Positions 14,696-24,379 are shown, numbered from the stretch's first letter. The stretch: 35,650 nt of DNA from Gammaproteobacteria bacterium BRH_c0 (GCA_000961645.1 LADM01000105.1:1-35650); one strand, 5' to 3'. Notes: generated from the letters alone by a model not told the origin. A program made the numbers and translations.

Positions 14696-16690
14696 ATGCA
14701 CGATCGCGCCTTCAAAGACCCTCAGCGTGAGTACCGTCTCTTCTACCTGCGTTTGGGCGTGGCGGTGCTGGGCTTGGTGGTGCTGACCGGCATTGTGCTG
14801 TGGCGCTACTACTACCTTCAGGTTGTGCGCCACAGCGATTTTGCCACCCAGTCTGAGAACAATCGCGTGCACGTGCGCCCGGTGTCGCCAACGCGGGGGC
14901 TGATTTACGATCGCAACGGCGTGCTGCTGGCGGATAATCGCGCCGGTTTCAGCCTGTCTATCGTGGTGGAGAGGACCGACAATCTCGACACTCTGCTGGC
15001 CGAGCTAGACTCCCTGCTCAAGCTGGACGATGAAGAGTTGGAGCGCTTCCAGCGCCAGACCCAACGCCGCAAGCCCTATGAACCTGTTCCCCTGCGCATC
15101 AACCTCAGCGAAAAGGAGCAGGCAGTACTGGCCGTCAACGAATACCGCCTGCACGGGGTGGAGATCACTGCCCAGCTGGTACGCCACTACCCCCATGGCG
15201 AGCTGTTGTCCCATGTGCTGGGCTACGTCGGGCGCATCAATGACCAGGAATTGCCGGAACTCGACCCGGTGCGCTACAGCGGCACCTACGTGATCGGCAA
15301 AACGGGTGTTGAAAAGTTCTACGAGGATGAGCTGCTCGGCGATGTGGGTTACGAATATGTCGAAACCAACGCCCGCGGGCGGGTCATGCGCATGCTGGAG
15401 CGCATCGCCCCGGCAGTGGGTGCGGATCTCACCCTGCACCTGGATATCCGCCTGCAACAGGTCGCCTACGATGCTCTCGGCGAGGAGCGTGGTGCCGTGG
15501 TGCTGCTGGATACCCGCAATGGCGGTGTGCTGGCGATGGTCAGCAAGCCCGGATTCGACGCCAACCAGTTTGTCACCGGTATCAGTTACAAGAACTATCA
15601 GGAGCTGCTCAATTCTCCCGACCGGCCGCTCTTTGATCGCGTCATGCAGGGCCAGTATCCGCCCGGCTCCATCGTCAAGCCGGTGTTCGGTTTGGCTGCT
15701 CTCGAAACCGGGGTGATGAGCATGGACACGGCGATCTTTGATCCGGGCTTCTATCGCCTGCCCAATCACAGCCACAAATACCGCGACTGGAAAAAGGGCG
15801 GGCATGGCTCGCGGGTGAATCTCCACGACGCCATTGTCCAGTCGTGCGATACCTACTTCTATACCGCCGGTGTGAGGATGGGCATTGATAACCTGCATGC
15901 CTACGGGGTGCGCTTTGGCTTTGGCGAAAAAACCGGCATCGATCTGCCTGCTGAACGCACCGGCATCATGCCCTCCCGCGACTGGAAAAAGGGCGTGAAG
16001 GGGGTGAGCTGGTATCCGGGCGACACGGTCAACACCAGTATCGGTCAGGGTTTTATGCTGACCACGCCGCTGCAGCTGGCGGTTTCCGCCAGCCGTGTGG
16101 CCAGTCGCGGCGAAATTCGCGCCCCCAGGCTGGTCAGCAGGATCGGCGACACAGCGTTGGACCAGGGACCACCCGATGGGGTGATCAAGGGCGATAGCCG
16201 CCACTGGGATTATGTGATCAATGCCATGACCGATGTGGTCCACGGCCAGCGCGGCACAGCGAAGATTATCGCCAAGGATCTCGATTACCGGATCGCGGGT
16301 AAAACCGGCACCGCCCAGGTGGTGGGTATCCGCCAGGGCGAGACTTACGATGCCGCCAAACTGTCCAAACAGCAGCGCGACCATGCCCTGTTTGTCGCCT
16401 TTGCCCCGGTGGACAACCCCGAGGTGGCGATTGGAATCATTGTCGAGAATGGTGAGCACGGCAGTTCCACCGCAGCGCCGATTGCGCGCAAAATTTTCGA
16501 TAGCTATATGACCTTCAAGGCGGAGGAAACCGGGGGCATTCCCGGTGTTGAGACTGTCATCCCGCAAGATGCCCCATCACATTCGCCTGCAGAGCCAGCC
16601 GTTCCCGCAGCGACTGGCAATTCCCTGCCTGCCACCGCCAATCCCGCGCCGACACAGACAAGCCAGCAACGGAGTGCCGACCATGAGTGA
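14696..16690 (+). CDS. mrdA: Penicillin-binding protein 2, peptidoglycan transpeptidase
   Basis: 664 residues. An N-terminal cytoplasmic tail and one membrane anchor (about 20-42) are followed by a pedestal domain and the transpeptidase domain. The catalytic motifs are all present: SIVK with nucleophile Ser325, SCD at 383-385 and KTG at 536-538. PBP2 cross-links peptidoglycan during cell elongation with the glycosyltransferase RodA, the next gene, which it overlaps by eight bases. The C-terminal ~35 residues are a Pro/Ala/Thr-rich extension beyond the catalytic domain. Ribosome site recognition before the ATG is poor, but the N-terminus (FKDPQREYRLFYLRL) aligns well with the family start. Confidence 0.97.
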   Translation: MHDRAFKDPQREYRLFYLRLGVAVLGLVVLTGIVLWRYYYLQVVRHSDFATQSENNRVHVRPVSPTRGLIYDRNGVLLADNRAGFSLSIVVERTDNLDTLLAELDSLLKLDDEELERFQRQTQRRKPYEPVPLRINLSEKEQAVLAVNEYRLHGVEITAQLVRHYPHGELLSHVLGYVGRINDQELPELDPVRYSGTYVIGKTGVEKFYEDELLGDVGYEYVETNARGRVMRMLERIAPAVGADLTLHLDIRLQQVAYDALGEERGAVVLLDTRNGGVLAMVSKPGFDANQFVTGISYKNYQELLNSPDRPLFDRVMQGQYPPGSIVKPVFGLAALETGVMSMDTAIFDPGFYRLPNHSHKYRDWKKGGHGSRVNLHDAIVQSCDTYFYTAGVRMGIDNLHAYGVRFGFGEKTGIDLPAERTGIMPSRDWKKGVKGVSWYPGDTVNTSIGQGFMLTTPLQLAVSASRVASRGEIRAPRLVSRIGDTALDQGPPDGVIKGDSRHWDYVINAMTDVVHGQRGTAKIIAKDLDYRIAGKTGTAQVVGIRQGETYDAAKLSKQQRDHALFVAFAPVDNPEVAIGIIVENGEHGSSTAAPIARKIFDSYMTFKAEETGGIPGVETVIPQDAPSHSPAEPAVPAATGNSLPATANPAPTQTSQQRSADHE

Positions 16691-17813
16691 ATTTGTCCGG
16701 CGTATAAGGCCGGAAGGCTCGGGACTCTACGGTAGTGGTGGCTGGCAGCGGCTGCATGTGGATTTGCCGCTGCTGGTGCTGATCCTGATCCTGTGTGGAT
16801 CAGGACTTTTTGTGCTGTACGGCGCCAGCGGTCAGAGCCAGCACTACCTGACCCGTCAGGCGATCTATATGGGCCTCGGGCTGGTGGTGATGCTGGTGAC
16901 GGCCCAGTTCTCACCCCGCTTTATCATGCGCTGGGCACCATTGCCCTATGTGGTGGGGATTCTGCTGCTGATTGCAGTGGCGCTGGTGGGGGTGGGCGCC
17001 AAGGGTGCCCAGCGCTGGCTGGATCTGGGCTTTATCCGCTTTCAGCCCTCGGAAATCCTCAAGCTTGCCTGCCCGCTGATGATTGCCAGCTACCTGGGCA
17101 AGCGCCACCTGCCCCCCAGCTTCAGGCATCTGGTGCTGGCGTTGCTGGTGCTGCTGATGCCGGCGGGACTGGTGGGTATGCAGCCGGATCTGGGCACGGC
17201 CCTGCTGATTTTTGCCTCCGGCATCTTTGTGGTCTTTTTGGCGGGCATTTCCAAGCGCTATATTTTTGGCGCCATCATTGTCGTGATGGCTGCGGCACCG
17301 GTTTTCTGGTTGTTTCTGCTGCGCGACTACCAGCGGCAGCGCATTCTCACCCTGCTGGATCCGCAGGCTGACAAGCTCGGTGCGGGCTGGAACATTATCC
17401 AGTCCACCACTGCCATCGGCTCCGGCGGTCTGTACGGCAAGGGCTGGATGATGGGTACCCAGTCACAGCTCGATTTTTTGCCGGAAAGCCACACCGATTT
17501 CATTATTGCCGTGCTGGCGGAAGAGTTCGGTCTGGTTGGGGTTGTCGCACTGCTGTGCCTCTATCTGTTGATCATCGCCAGGGGGTTCATGATTGCCCTC
17601 AATGCCCGCAGTATGTTTGGTCGCCTGCTGGCGGGGAGCGTAACTCTCACCTTCTTTGTCTATGTGTTTGTCAACATGGGCATGGTATCGGGAATACTGC
17701 CAGTGGTGGGTGTGCCCCTGCCCCTGGTCAGCTACGGTGGCACGGCGATTGTGACCTTGATGCTGGGATTTGGTATGCTGATGGCTATCAGTACAGAAAA
17801 GCAGCGGGTCTGA
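16683..17813 (+). CDS. mrdB: RodA, SEDS peptidoglycan glycosyltransferase
   Basis: 376 residues, about ten membrane segments, the usual RodA size. Typical SEDS text includes GAKGAQRWLDLGFIRFQPSE, MQPDLGTALLIFASGI with the Asp thought to be important for catalysis, and LPESHTDFIIAVLAEEFG. The end (GVPLPLVSYGGTAIVTLMLGFG) is the signature of the family. RodA polymerises glycan strands from lipid II during elongation, working with PBP2 encoded just upstream. The ATG at 16683 overlaps the mrdA stop, so the two are probably translated together. A same-frame extension upstream lies inside mrdA and is not needed. Confidence 0.98.
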   Translation: MSEFVRRIRPEGSGLYGSGGWQRLHVDLPLLVLILILCGSGLFVLYGASGQSQHYLTRQAIYMGLGLVVMLVTAQFSPRFIMRWAPLPYVVGILLLIAVALVGVGAKGAQRWLDLGFIRFQPSEILKLACPLMIASYLGKRHLPPSFRHLVLALLVLLMPAGLVGMQPDLGTALLIFASGIFVVFLAGISKRYIFGAIIVVMAAAPVFWLFLLRDYQRQRILTLLDPQADKLGAGWNIIQSTTAIGSGGLYGKGWMMGTQSQLDFLPESHTDFIIAVLAEEFGLVGVVALLCLYLLIIARGFMIALNARSMFGRLLAGSVTLTFFVYVFVNMGMVSGILPVVGVPLPLVSYGGTAIVTLMLGFGMLMAISTEKQRV

Positions 17814-17830
17814 AGAGGAATTATCCGGAT

Positions 17831-18826
17831 ATGCGTAAGTGGATTTTGATGTCGGTGGCCTGCTTTGCAGCCAGCCTGTCCTCAGGCTGTCTGGCGGACG
17901 GCTACCAGGAACACCCGCTCACCAGAGATCTGGTGGAACGCATGGTGGTGGAGCACGATTTTGATCGCGAAGCGCTGCTGGAGCTGTTTTCCCAGGTGGA
18001 AAAGAAGCAGAGCATCATTGATGCCATGGAGCGACCGGCTGAAAAGGTCAAGCCCTGGCATGAATACCGCGAGATATTTATCCAGGAGCAGCGCATTGAC
18101 CGGGGCGTAGAATTCTGGCGCACCAATGCCAGTGACCTGCAGCGTGCGGAGCGTGAATACGGTGTTGATCCGGCTGTTATCGTCGCCATTATCGGTGTCG
18201 AAACCATGTATGGACGCATTACCGGCAGTTACCGGGTGATGGATGCCCTGGCGACGCTGGCCTTTGATTACCCCAAGCGCAGTCCCTTTTTTACCAAGGA
18301 GCTGGAGAATTTCCTGCTTCTCACCCGCGAGCAGGACAAGGATCCGCTCTCCCTCAAGGGTTCCTACGCCGGCGCCATGGGCTACGGCCAGTTTATGCCC
18401 AGCAGCTACCGCAATTATGCGGTTGATTTCGACGGCGATGGCCGCATCGATATCTGGGACAACACCACCGATGCCATAGGCAGTGTCGCCAATTACTTTG
18501 TGGGCCACGGCTGGCGCAGCAATCAGCCCGTCACCGTAAAGGCAACGGCGGCGAACGGCTATCGAGAGGATGACATCAACAAGCTCAAGGTTCCGGATAC
18601 CAGCGTCGAGGAACTGAGGAGCCAGGGCTTTACTCCGGTCGGACAGATTGATGGCAGCAAAAAAGCCATTCCGCTGCGTCTGGAAGTCGAAAATGGCGAT
18701 GAGTTCTGGCTCGGCTTTGACAACTTCTATGTGATCACCCGCTATAACCACAGCTATCGCTACGCCATGGCTGTGTACCAGCTCAGCGAGCTGATCCGTG
18801 AGAGAATGGGTCGTGAAGCGGGCTGA
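17831..18826 (+). CDS. mltB: Membrane-bound lytic transglycosylase B
   Basis: 331 residues. The N-terminal signal ends with SSGC, a lipobox-like site. The catalytic domain contains IIGVETMYG, with the acid/base Glu at residue 124, and the downstream GAMGYGQFMPSSY motif of the MltB/Slt35 family. DFDGDGRIDIWD is the EF-hand-like calcium site known in Slt35. The enzyme cleaves the glycan between MurNAc and GlcNAc to form 1,6-anhydro ends and makes room for new strands. It is 17 bp behind mrdB in the conserved mrdA-mrdB-mltB-rlpA-dacA order. Its 3' end overlaps rlpA. Confidence 0.96.
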   Translation: MRKWILMSVACFAASLSSGCLADGYQEHPLTRDLVERMVVEHDFDREALLELFSQVEKKQSIIDAMERPAEKVKPWHEYREIFIQEQRIDRGVEFWRTNASDLQRAEREYGVDPAVIVAIIGVETMYGRITGSYRVMDALATLAFDYPKRSPFFTKELENFLLLTREQDKDPLSLKGSYAGAMGYGQFMPSSYRNYAVDFDGDGRIDIWDNTTDAIGSVANYFVGHGWRSNQPVTVKATAANGYREDDINKLKVPDTSVEELRSQGFTPVGQIDGSKKAIPLRLEVENGDEFWLGFDNFYVITRYNHSYRYAMAVYQLSELIRERMGREAG

Positions 18827-19631
18827 ACTCTGGGTCGCCATCCTGATGGTTTGGCTGCTGCTGGTTTCCTGTAGCAGCCCCACCATCAGGGATGGCGCGC
18901 CGGACCGGGATATAGACGTCAGTCTGATTCCCGATGCCGTGCCGAAGGTGGAACCCATCACGTCGGCGGGCAACAAGAGTCCCTATGTTGTCTTTGGGCG
19001 GACCTACCACGTACTGCCCGAAAGTCGCGGCTACCAACAGCGCGGCGGCGCATCCTGGTACGGCACCAAGTTCCATGGCCGCAAGACCTCCAATGGCGAA
19101 ACCTACGATATGTACGCCATGACGGGCGCCCACAAGAGCCTGCCAATTCCCTCCTATGTGCAGGTCACCAACCTCAAAAATGGCCGCAAGGTCATTGTCA
19201 GAATCAATGATCGCGGCCCGTTCCATTCCAGTCGGATCATTGACCTGTCCTACGTGGCAGCAAAAAAACTCGGTTACGACCAGCACGGCACCTCCGATGT
19301 GGAAGTGGTCGCCATTGACCCGGTCAAGTTTCAGCACAATTCCGTTGAAGTGCCGCGCATGGCCTTTCAGCGGCCCAAAACCGGCGCGCCACTGCCCGGC
19401 AAAACTTTCCTCCAGGCGGGGGCCTTTTCCGCTCGCGCCAGCGCTGAGGAAAAACGCGTCAGCCTTTCCCGCAGTACCGGTTATCCGGTTGAGGTGCGTG
19501 AGAGTCGTGTCAACGGCAGAACCCTGTTCAAGGTCCTGGTCGGCCCGATTGCGGACCAGAACGCCCTGGCCGATATGCGGACACTGTTGTTGCGCACGGA
19601 GAATCTCTCGTCTTTTGTGGTCCGAGACTGA
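18813..19631 (+). CDS. rlpA: Septal ring lytic transglycosylase RlpA
   Basis: 272 residues from the GTG at 18813; a GTG at 18798 would add five residues. I prefer 18813 because GAGAGA lies eight bases upstream and the resulting lipoprotein signal (lipobox LVSC, Cys20) is compact. A double-psi beta-barrel domain (about 75-160) has the family text SWYGTKFHGRKTSNGE and VRINDRGPF. A C-terminal SPOR domain (about 195-272, TFLQAGAFSA) binds denuded glycan at division sites. In Pseudomonas RlpA cleaves glycan strands lacking stem peptides. It overlaps mltB, which supports joint expression with the cell-wall block. Confidence 0.95.
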   Translation: MKRAELWVAILMVWLLLVSCSSPTIRDGAPDRDIDVSLIPDAVPKVEPITSAGNKSPYVVFGRTYHVLPESRGYQQRGGASWYGTKFHGRKTSNGETYDMYAMTGAHKSLPIPSYVQVTNLKNGRKVIVRINDRGPFHSSRIIDLSYVAAKKLGYDQHGTSDVEVVAIDPVKFQHNSVEVPRMAFQRPKTGAPLPGKTFLQAGAFSARASAEEKRVSLSRSTGYPVEVRESRVNGRTLFKVLVGPIADQNALADMRTLLLRTENLSSFVVRD

Positions 19632-19744
19632 CCCCAAGCTTGCGTGTCGTTTAGCGGTCTCCCCGTGATAGAATTTGCCCCGTTTTTACGCCACTGTTTT
19701 TCGCCATCACCCATCAAAAATCACATTCAAGCAGGAATACAGGC

Positions 19745-20932
19745 ATGTTGAAAAAGCTGACACAGACAGGGCTGGCGCTGATCTTTATTGCGTTTGCCAG
19801 CGTTGCCCCATCCACCGGTGCCTGGGCCGAACTGTTGATTCCGGCACCGCCGGAGATTGCCGCCAAGGCCTGGATTCTCATGGATGCCGATACCGGCAAG
19901 GTACTGGTTGAGCACAATGCCGATGAAAAACTGCCGCCCGCCAGCCTCACCAAGATGATGACCAGCTATGTGGTCTCCAAGGAAATCCACAGCGGTCGCC
20001 TGAAAGAAGACGACGAGGCCATCGTCAGTGAATATGCCTGGCGCACTGGCGGCTGGGCCAGCGGCAGCTCGGTGATGTCCCTGTTGCCGAAAAGCAAGGC
20101 CAAGATCATTGACCTGATTCGCGGCGTGATTATCCAGTCTGGCAACGACGCGTCCATAGTCCTGGCAGAGCATGTGTCCGGCTCTGAAAGCGCTTTTGCC
20201 GACATCATGAACCAGAACGCCGAACAGCTGGGAATGACCAATACCCACTTTGAGAACTCTACCGGCCTGCCCGCTGAAACCCATCTGAGTACTGCCCACG
20301 ACATGGCGATTCTCGGCCAGGCTCTGATCCGGGATTTCCCCGAGCATTACGCCATCTATTCTGAAAAGTATTTTGAATACGACAACCACCGCCAGGCCAA
20401 CCGCAACCGCCTGCTGTGGCGCGACAGCTCTGTCGATGGCATCAAGACCGGCCATACCCAGGCTGCCGGTTACTGCCTGGTGGCCTCGGCCAAGCGCGAC
20501 GACATGCGCCTGATTGCCGTGGTGATGGGCGCCAACAGCGAGGAATCGCGCGCCCGCGAAGCGCAGACCCTGCTGTCCTACGGCTTCCGTTACTACGAGA
20601 CTGCCAAGATTGCCGCCGTTGGTGACCTGCTGTCGGAAAACAACCGGGTGTGGTACGGCGATGTTGATTATCTGAACCTGACGGCAGGGAAGGATGTGTT
20701 TGCCACCATTCAGCGTGGCTCCCGCGAGTCCCTGACCACCGAGCTGGAACTTGAACCTGTGCTCAAAGCCCCCATTGAGAAGGGCCAGCAGCTGGGGATT
20801 GCGCGTATCAAGTTTGAAGACAAATTGCTGGAAGAAATCCCCGTGGTAGCTGCCGAGGCAGTGCCCGAGGCAGGCATTTTCAGTCGCCTCTGGGATGCCA
20901 TCATGCTGTTCTTTATCAACCTGTTTGCCTAG
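19745..20932 (+). CDS. dacA: D-alanyl-D-alanine carboxypeptidase (PBP5/6 type)
   Basis: 395 residues. A signal peptide ends near AWA. The penicillin-binding domain has all three motifs: SLTK with Ser67, SGN at 132-134 and KTG at 234-236. A PBP5 C-terminal beta domain (about 290-370) follows. The last 20 residues (IFSRLWDAIMLFFINLF) form the amphipathic helix that anchors such enzymes to the outer face of the inner membrane. The enzyme removes the terminal D-Ala of pentapeptides and so limits cross-linking. The ribosome site CAGGAA precedes the ATG. A 113-base gap separates it from rlpA, so it may have its own promoter, though I see only a TAGAAT near 19669 without a good -35. Confidence 0.97.
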   Translation: MLKKLTQTGLALIFIAFASVAPSTGAWAELLIPAPPEIAAKAWILMDADTGKVLVEHNADEKLPPASLTKMMTSYVVSKEIHSGRLKEDDEAIVSEYAWRTGGWASGSSVMSLLPKSKAKIIDLIRGVIIQSGNDASIVLAEHVSGSESAFADIMNQNAEQLGMTNTHFENSTGLPAETHLSTAHDMAILGQALIRDFPEHYAIYSEKYFEYDNHRQANRNRLLWRDSSVDGIKTGHTQAAGYCLVASAKRDDMRLIAVVMGANSEESRAREAQTLLSYGFRYYETAKIAAVGDLLSENNRVWYGDVDYLNLTAGKDVFATIQRGSRESLTTELELEPVLKAPIEKGQQLGIARIKFEDKLLEEIPVVAAEAVPEAGIFSRLWDAIMLFFINLFA

Positions 20933-20949
20933 AGGTTTTACAACCTGCA

Positions 20950-21219
20950 ATGAGCCAACCCGAAGCGCCGAAAATCGAGTTCCCCTGCCAGTATCCCATC
21001 AAGGTGATGGGATACGCCTGCGTGGAATTTCGCGACCATGTACACAGCGTCATGCACCGCCACGCCCCCGGTTTTGACCAGACCCAGGTGTTGGTGCGCG
21101 AAAGCAGCAATGGCCGTTTCCAGTCCATTACTGTCACTATCACCGCTACGGGAATCGGCCAGCTTGAAACCATTTTTGCCGATCTGAAGGTGTGTGAACA
21201 CGTGCAGATGGTGCTCTGA
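20950..21219 (+). CDS. ybeD: YbeD-like DUF493 protein
   Basis: 89 residues. The whole protein matches the small DUF493/YbeD family: IEFPCQYPIKVMGYA at the start, then a segment ending in SSNGRFQSITVTI, and a C-terminal CEHVQMVL. The fold is a ferredoxin-like alpha/beta sandwich related to regulatory domains. Its task is not established; conservation between dacA and lipB in many gammaproteobacteria suggests a link to lipoylation or cell-wall metabolism. Here it is in that same place, 17 bases after dacA and directly joined to lipB. Confidence 0.95.
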   Translation: MSQPEAPKIEFPCQYPIKVMGYACVEFRDHVHSVMHRHAPGFDQTQVLVRESSNGRFQSITVTITATGIGQLETIFADLKVCEHVQMVL

Positions 21220-21924
21220 ATGGTATCGCCCTCGCTGTCCACATTGCGGGTGAGAAGGCTGGGTCGCCAGCCTTATCTGCCGGTGTTTGATGCCATGAAG
21301 GCTTTCACTGCCGAGCGCGACAGTGATGCCCCCGATGAGCTGTGGCTGGTAGAGCACGACCCGGTGTTTACCCAGGGTCAGGCGGGCAAGGAGGAGCACC
21401 TGCTGATGCCCGGCGATATTCCCGTGGTTCAGGTGGATCGCGGCGGCCAGGTTACCTATCACGGCCCCGGCCAGATTGTTGGTTACCCGATGCTCGATAT
21501 CCGCCGCAAGGGGTTGGGGGTACGCGATCTGGTGAGTGCCATTGAGGCATCCATCGTGGCGACCCTGGCTGGGTATGGTGTCGAAGCCTTCCCTAGAGCT
21601 GACGCGCCCGGTGTCTATGTAAACAGGGGGAGCGGGGTTGCCAAGATCGCCTCGCTGGGTATCCGCATTCGCAAGGGCTGCAGTTACCACGGCCTGTCCC
21701 TCAATGTCGATATGGACCTGAGTCCGTTCCTGCGCATCAACCCCTGCGGATACCAGGGGCTGGTGATGACCCGGCTCAGCGAGCTGGTCAGCGCAGAATC
21801 GGCACCCGCCATGGCGGCGGTAGAAAACGTCCTGCTCGACAATCTGGTAACCTGCCTCGGTTACGACAACTATCAGCTGATTGAAAATCCCCTGGGGATT
21901 CTCGCGGAGCGAGTATATGAGTGA
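21220..21924 (+). CDS. lipB: Octanoyl-[ACP]:protein N-octanoyltransferase LipB
   Basis: 234 residues. LipB moves octanoate from acyl carrier protein to the lipoyl domains of 2-oxoacid dehydrogenases and GcvH in the cytoplasm. The family text is clear: [28 protein letters not shown] with the catalytic Lys142, and INPCGYQG with the acyl-carrying Cys176. The ATG directly abuts the DUF493 stop. A few N-terminal residues before LRVRRLG may be extra, since the family begins around there. The 3' end overlaps lipA by eight bases, joining the two steps of lipoate synthesis. Confidence 0.98.
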   Translation: MVSPSLSTLRVRRLGRQPYLPVFDAMKAFTAERDSDAPDELWLVEHDPVFTQGQAGKEEHLLMPGDIPVVQVDRGGQVTYHGPGQIVGYPMLDIRRKGLGVRDLVSAIEASIVATLAGYGVEAFPRADAPGVYVNRGSGVAKIASLGIRIRKGCSYHGLSLNVDMDLSPFLRINPCGYQGLVMTRLSELVSAESAPAMAAVENVLLDNLVTCLGYDNYQLIENPLGILAERVYE

Positions 21925-22897
21925 AGTGGAGTTAACCCCGGTAAAGCGCACCCGCCGCCTGCAGGCCGGGGAAAAACTGCGCAGTGCCGACAAGGTGGAG
22001 CGCATTCCGGTCAAGGTGATTCCCACCGAAACCATCGAGCGCAAACCCGACTGGCTGCGCATTCGCATCAGTCCCTCGCCCGAAGTGCAGCGCATCAAGG
22101 GCATCCTGCGGGCCCACAAGCTCGCCACCGTGTGCGAAGAGGCCTCCTGCCCCAACCTCAGCGAATGTTTCAGCGGCGGCACTGCCACCTTCATGATCAT
22201 GGGTGAAATCTGCACCCGGCGCTGCCCGTTTTGCGATGTCGGCCATGGCAAGCCACTGCCCCTCGACGCAGGCGAGCCGCGCCATCTGGCACAGGCCATT
22301 GCCGAAATGGCCCTTAAATACGTGGTGATCACCTCCGTGGACCGGGACGACCTGCGCGATGGCGGTGCCGGACACTTTGCCGATTGCATCCGCGAGGCCC
22401 GGGCCCTGTCGCCCACGCTGCAGATTGAAGTGCTGGTGCCGGATTTTCGCGGCCGCATGGAACCGGCCCTGGATGTGCTCAGCGCCGAACCGCCCGACGT
22501 CTTCAACCACAATCTCGAAACCGTGCCGCGCCTGTACCGCGAAGTGCGCCCCGGCGCCAACTATCAGTGGTCGCTGCAACTGATGAAAGCCTACAAGGCG
22601 CGCAATCCGGCGGTCTCTACCAAGTCCGGTTTGATGGTGGGGCTGGGGGAAACAAAAGAAGAATTGCTGGCGGTGCTGGACGATTTGCGCGCCCACGATG
22701 TCGACATGCTGACCATCGGCCAGTACCTGCAGCCCTCCCGCAACCATCTGCCGGTGGCGCGTTTTGTCCACCCCGATGAGTTTGCCGAATACGCCCGCTA
22801 CGCCTATTCCATTGGATTCAAGCACGTCGCCTCTGGTCCGCTGGTGCGCTCCTCGTACCATGCCGACAAGCAGGCCCGTGGCGAAGAGGTGAAATAA
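21917..22897 (+). CDS. lipA: Lipoyl synthase LipA
   Basis: 326 residues. LipA is a radical SAM enzyme that inserts two sulfurs into the protein-bound octanoyl chain made by LipB. The auxiliary cluster ligands CX4CX5C are at Cys73, 78 and 84. The radical SAM CX3CX2C is at Cys99, 103 and 106 (CTRRCPFC). The C-terminal RSSYHAD contains the serine that ligates the auxiliary cluster. The ATG at 21917 overlaps the lipB stop and starts a typical N-terminus; an in-frame ATG at 21881 lies inside lipB. Confidence 0.98.
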   Translation: MSEVELTPVKRTRRLQAGEKLRSADKVERIPVKVIPTETIERKPDWLRIRISPSPEVQRIKGILRAHKLATVCEEASCPNLSECFSGGTATFMIMGEICTRRCPFCDVGHGKPLPLDAGEPRHLAQAIAEMALKYVVITSVDRDDLRDGGAGHFADCIREARALSPTLQIEVLVPDFRGRMEPALDVLSAEPPDVFNHNLETVPRLYREVRPGANYQWSLQLMKAYKARNPAVSTKSGLMVGLGETKEELLAVLDDLRAHDVDMLTIGQYLQPSRNHLPVARFVHPDEFAEYARYAYSIGFKHVASGPLVRSSYHADKQARGEEVK

Positions 22898-22899
22898 TC

Positions 22900-23193
22900 A
22901 TGACTACCGACACCCGCACCAACATCGAAGCCGCCGTGTTCCGGCGCCTGCTCAGCCATCTGGATGATCACAAGGAAGTGCAGAATATCGACCTGATGAT
23001 CCTCGCGGATTTTTGCCGCAACTGCCTCGCCAAATGGTACGTGGCGGCCGCCGAGGCGGAGGGGGAGAGCATTGACTACGAAAATGCCCGTGAAATCATC
23101 TACGGCATGCCCTATGCCGAGTGGAAGGACAAGTTCCAGGCGCCCGCCACTGCGCAGCAACTGGCCGCCCTGGAGGCGCGCGGCAAAAAGTGA
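22900..23193 (+). CDS. DUF1244 protein
   Basis: 97 residues. The central text VQNIDLMILADFCRNCLAKWY, followed by REIIYGMPYAEWKDKFQ, is the DUF1244 signature. It is a small, probably cytoplasmic, mostly helical domain with a CXXC-like FCRNC that could bind metal or be redox active. Function is not established. It starts two bases after the lipA stop and so probably belongs to the same transcript. Confidence 0.9.
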   Translation: MTTDTRTNIEAAVFRRLLSHLDDHKEVQNIDLMILADFCRNCLAKWYVAAAEAEGESIDYENAREIIYGMPYAEWKDKFQAPATAQQLAALEARGKK

Positions 23194-23328
23194 CAGCTGC
23201 GGGGAGCTGCGAGACGGTAAACGGGAAACAGGAAAGCTGAGGCCGTCGGCGGTTCCCTTGGTCTGCGCCCTATTTTTAAACCCTTATTTTTAAATCATCC
23301 ATAACTGCAATAAACAGGAAAATAGCCA

Positions 23329-23715
23329 ATGACCATTTTTAACCATATTGTTGTCGGTACTAACGATATCGAAAAATCCCGTACCTTCTACGACGCCACC
23401 CTGGGTGCCCTGGGCAGCAAGCGGGTTCCGGATTTCAGCCCCACCGCCAGCATGTACGGCAAGGAAGTGCCGGAGTTCATGATCACGGTTCCCCTCAATG
23501 GACAACCGGCCGTTCATGCCAATGGCGGCACCATCGGTTTCCGCGCTGACACCCGCGCCGCAGTCGATGCCTTCCATGCCAGCGCCCTGGCCAACGGCGG
23601 CAGCTGTGAAGGTGCCCCCGGTCCCCGCACTCAGGCCGGCCCCACTGCCTACGGCGCCTATGTACGCGATCCCGATGGCAACAAGCTCTGTGCCTACTGC
23701 TTCGCCCCTGCCTGA
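23329..23715 (+). CDS. VOC-superfamily (glyoxalase/dioxygenase-like) protein
   Basis: 128 residues, one vicinal-oxygen-chelate domain made of two beta-alpha-beta-beta-beta units. The first begins FNHIVVGTNDIEKSRTFYD and the second ends DPDGNKLCAYC, the usual end of this fold. The His in the first strand and a C-terminal acidic residue may bind metal. Members include glyoxalase I and many lyases and resistance proteins, so the substrate cannot be named. AGGAAAA upstream is a good ribosome site. It is alone, with 135 bases before it and a strong hairpin behind it. Confidence 0.9.
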   Translation: MTIFNHIVVGTNDIEKSRTFYDATLGALGSKRVPDFSPTASMYGKEVPEFMITVPLNGQPAVHANGGTIGFRADTRAAVDAFHASALANGGSCEGAPGPRTQAGPTAYGAYVRDPDGNKLCAYCFAPA

Positions 23716-23724
23716 TACACCACG

Positions 23725-23749
23725 GGAGCCGACACCTGCTGTCGGCTCC
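23725..23749. terminator. Strong hairpin after the VOC gene
   Basis: GGAGCCGACA (23725-23734) pairs perfectly with TGTCGGCTCC (23740-23749) around five bases, ten bases after the VOC stop. Only a short CTTT follows, so the terminator may be partial. Confidence 0.65.
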
Positions 23750-23783
23750 ACGCCCTTTCTGTGCAATCAGAGCTGCCTGTGCC

Positions 23784-24356
23784 ATGGCGATGACCTCTCA
23801 GTTCACTCGATCCCTGGCGCTGCTTGTTGCGCTTGCCTTGGGCGCCTGTAGCCATCATGTTCCCGAGGGAGTCCAGCCGGTCAGTGATTTCGAGCTCGAG
23901 CGCTACCTCGGCACCTGGTATGAAATTGCCCGTCTCGACCACCGCTTCGAGCGCGGCCTCAGCGATGTGACCGCCCACTACAGCCTGCGCGATGATGGCG
24001 GCCTGAGGGTGATCAATCGCGGTTATTCCGCTGCCAGCGGGGAATGGGAAGAGGCAGAGGGCAAAGCCTATTTTGTCGAAGACAGCACCATTGGCCACCT
24101 CAAAGTGTCGTTTTTTGGCCCCTTTTACGGGGCCTATATCGTCTTTGACCTTGATCACGAGGCTTACAGCCAGGCATTGGTATCCGGCCCGGATAAATCC
24201 TATCTGTGGATACTGGCCCGCACACCAACCCTTGATCCGGGGCAGCTTGAAGCCCTGGTTGCTCGCGCCAAAGCCAGCGGCTTTGATACCGACGCACTGA
24301 TTTTTGTCAGTCACGACAATCCGGCAGCTTCGCCGGGAAACAGCCCGCAACCCTGA
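23784..24356 (+). CDS. blc: Outer-membrane lipocalin (Blc type)
   Basis: 190 residues. A lipoprotein signal has lipobox ALGAC near residue 21. The mature part starts the lipocalin barrel with the GxW motif (RYLGTWYEIARLDHRFERG), then beta strands around YFVEDS and LKVSFFGPFYGAYIVF. Blc in E. coli is an outer-membrane lipoprotein that binds lysophospholipids and is induced in stationary phase. The ATG at 23784 is the first sensible start; a second ATG two codons later is possible. A modest Pro/Ser-rich C-terminal tail extends beyond the barrel. It is followed 23 bases later by the photolyase gene in the same direction. Confidence 0.93.
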   Translation: MAMTSQFTRSLALLVALALGACSHHVPEGVQPVSDFELERYLGTWYEIARLDHRFERGLSDVTAHYSLRDDGGLRVINRGYSAASGEWEEAEGKAYFVEDSTIGHLKVSFFGPFYGAYIVFDLDHEAYSQALVSGPDKSYLWILARTPTLDPGQLEALVARAKASGFDTDALIFVSHDNPAASPGNSPQP

Positions 24357-24379
24357 TTTAGCGTCCAGGAACAGCCTTC

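Noticed and set aside
15005-16567. 520-codon minus-strand frame
   Set aside because: Antisense to mrdA, whose catalytic motifs are all intact on the plus strand.
20938-22560. 540-codon minus-strand frame
   Set aside because: Runs across three well-identified genes (ybeD, lipB, lipA) and has the skewed composition of a shadow frame.
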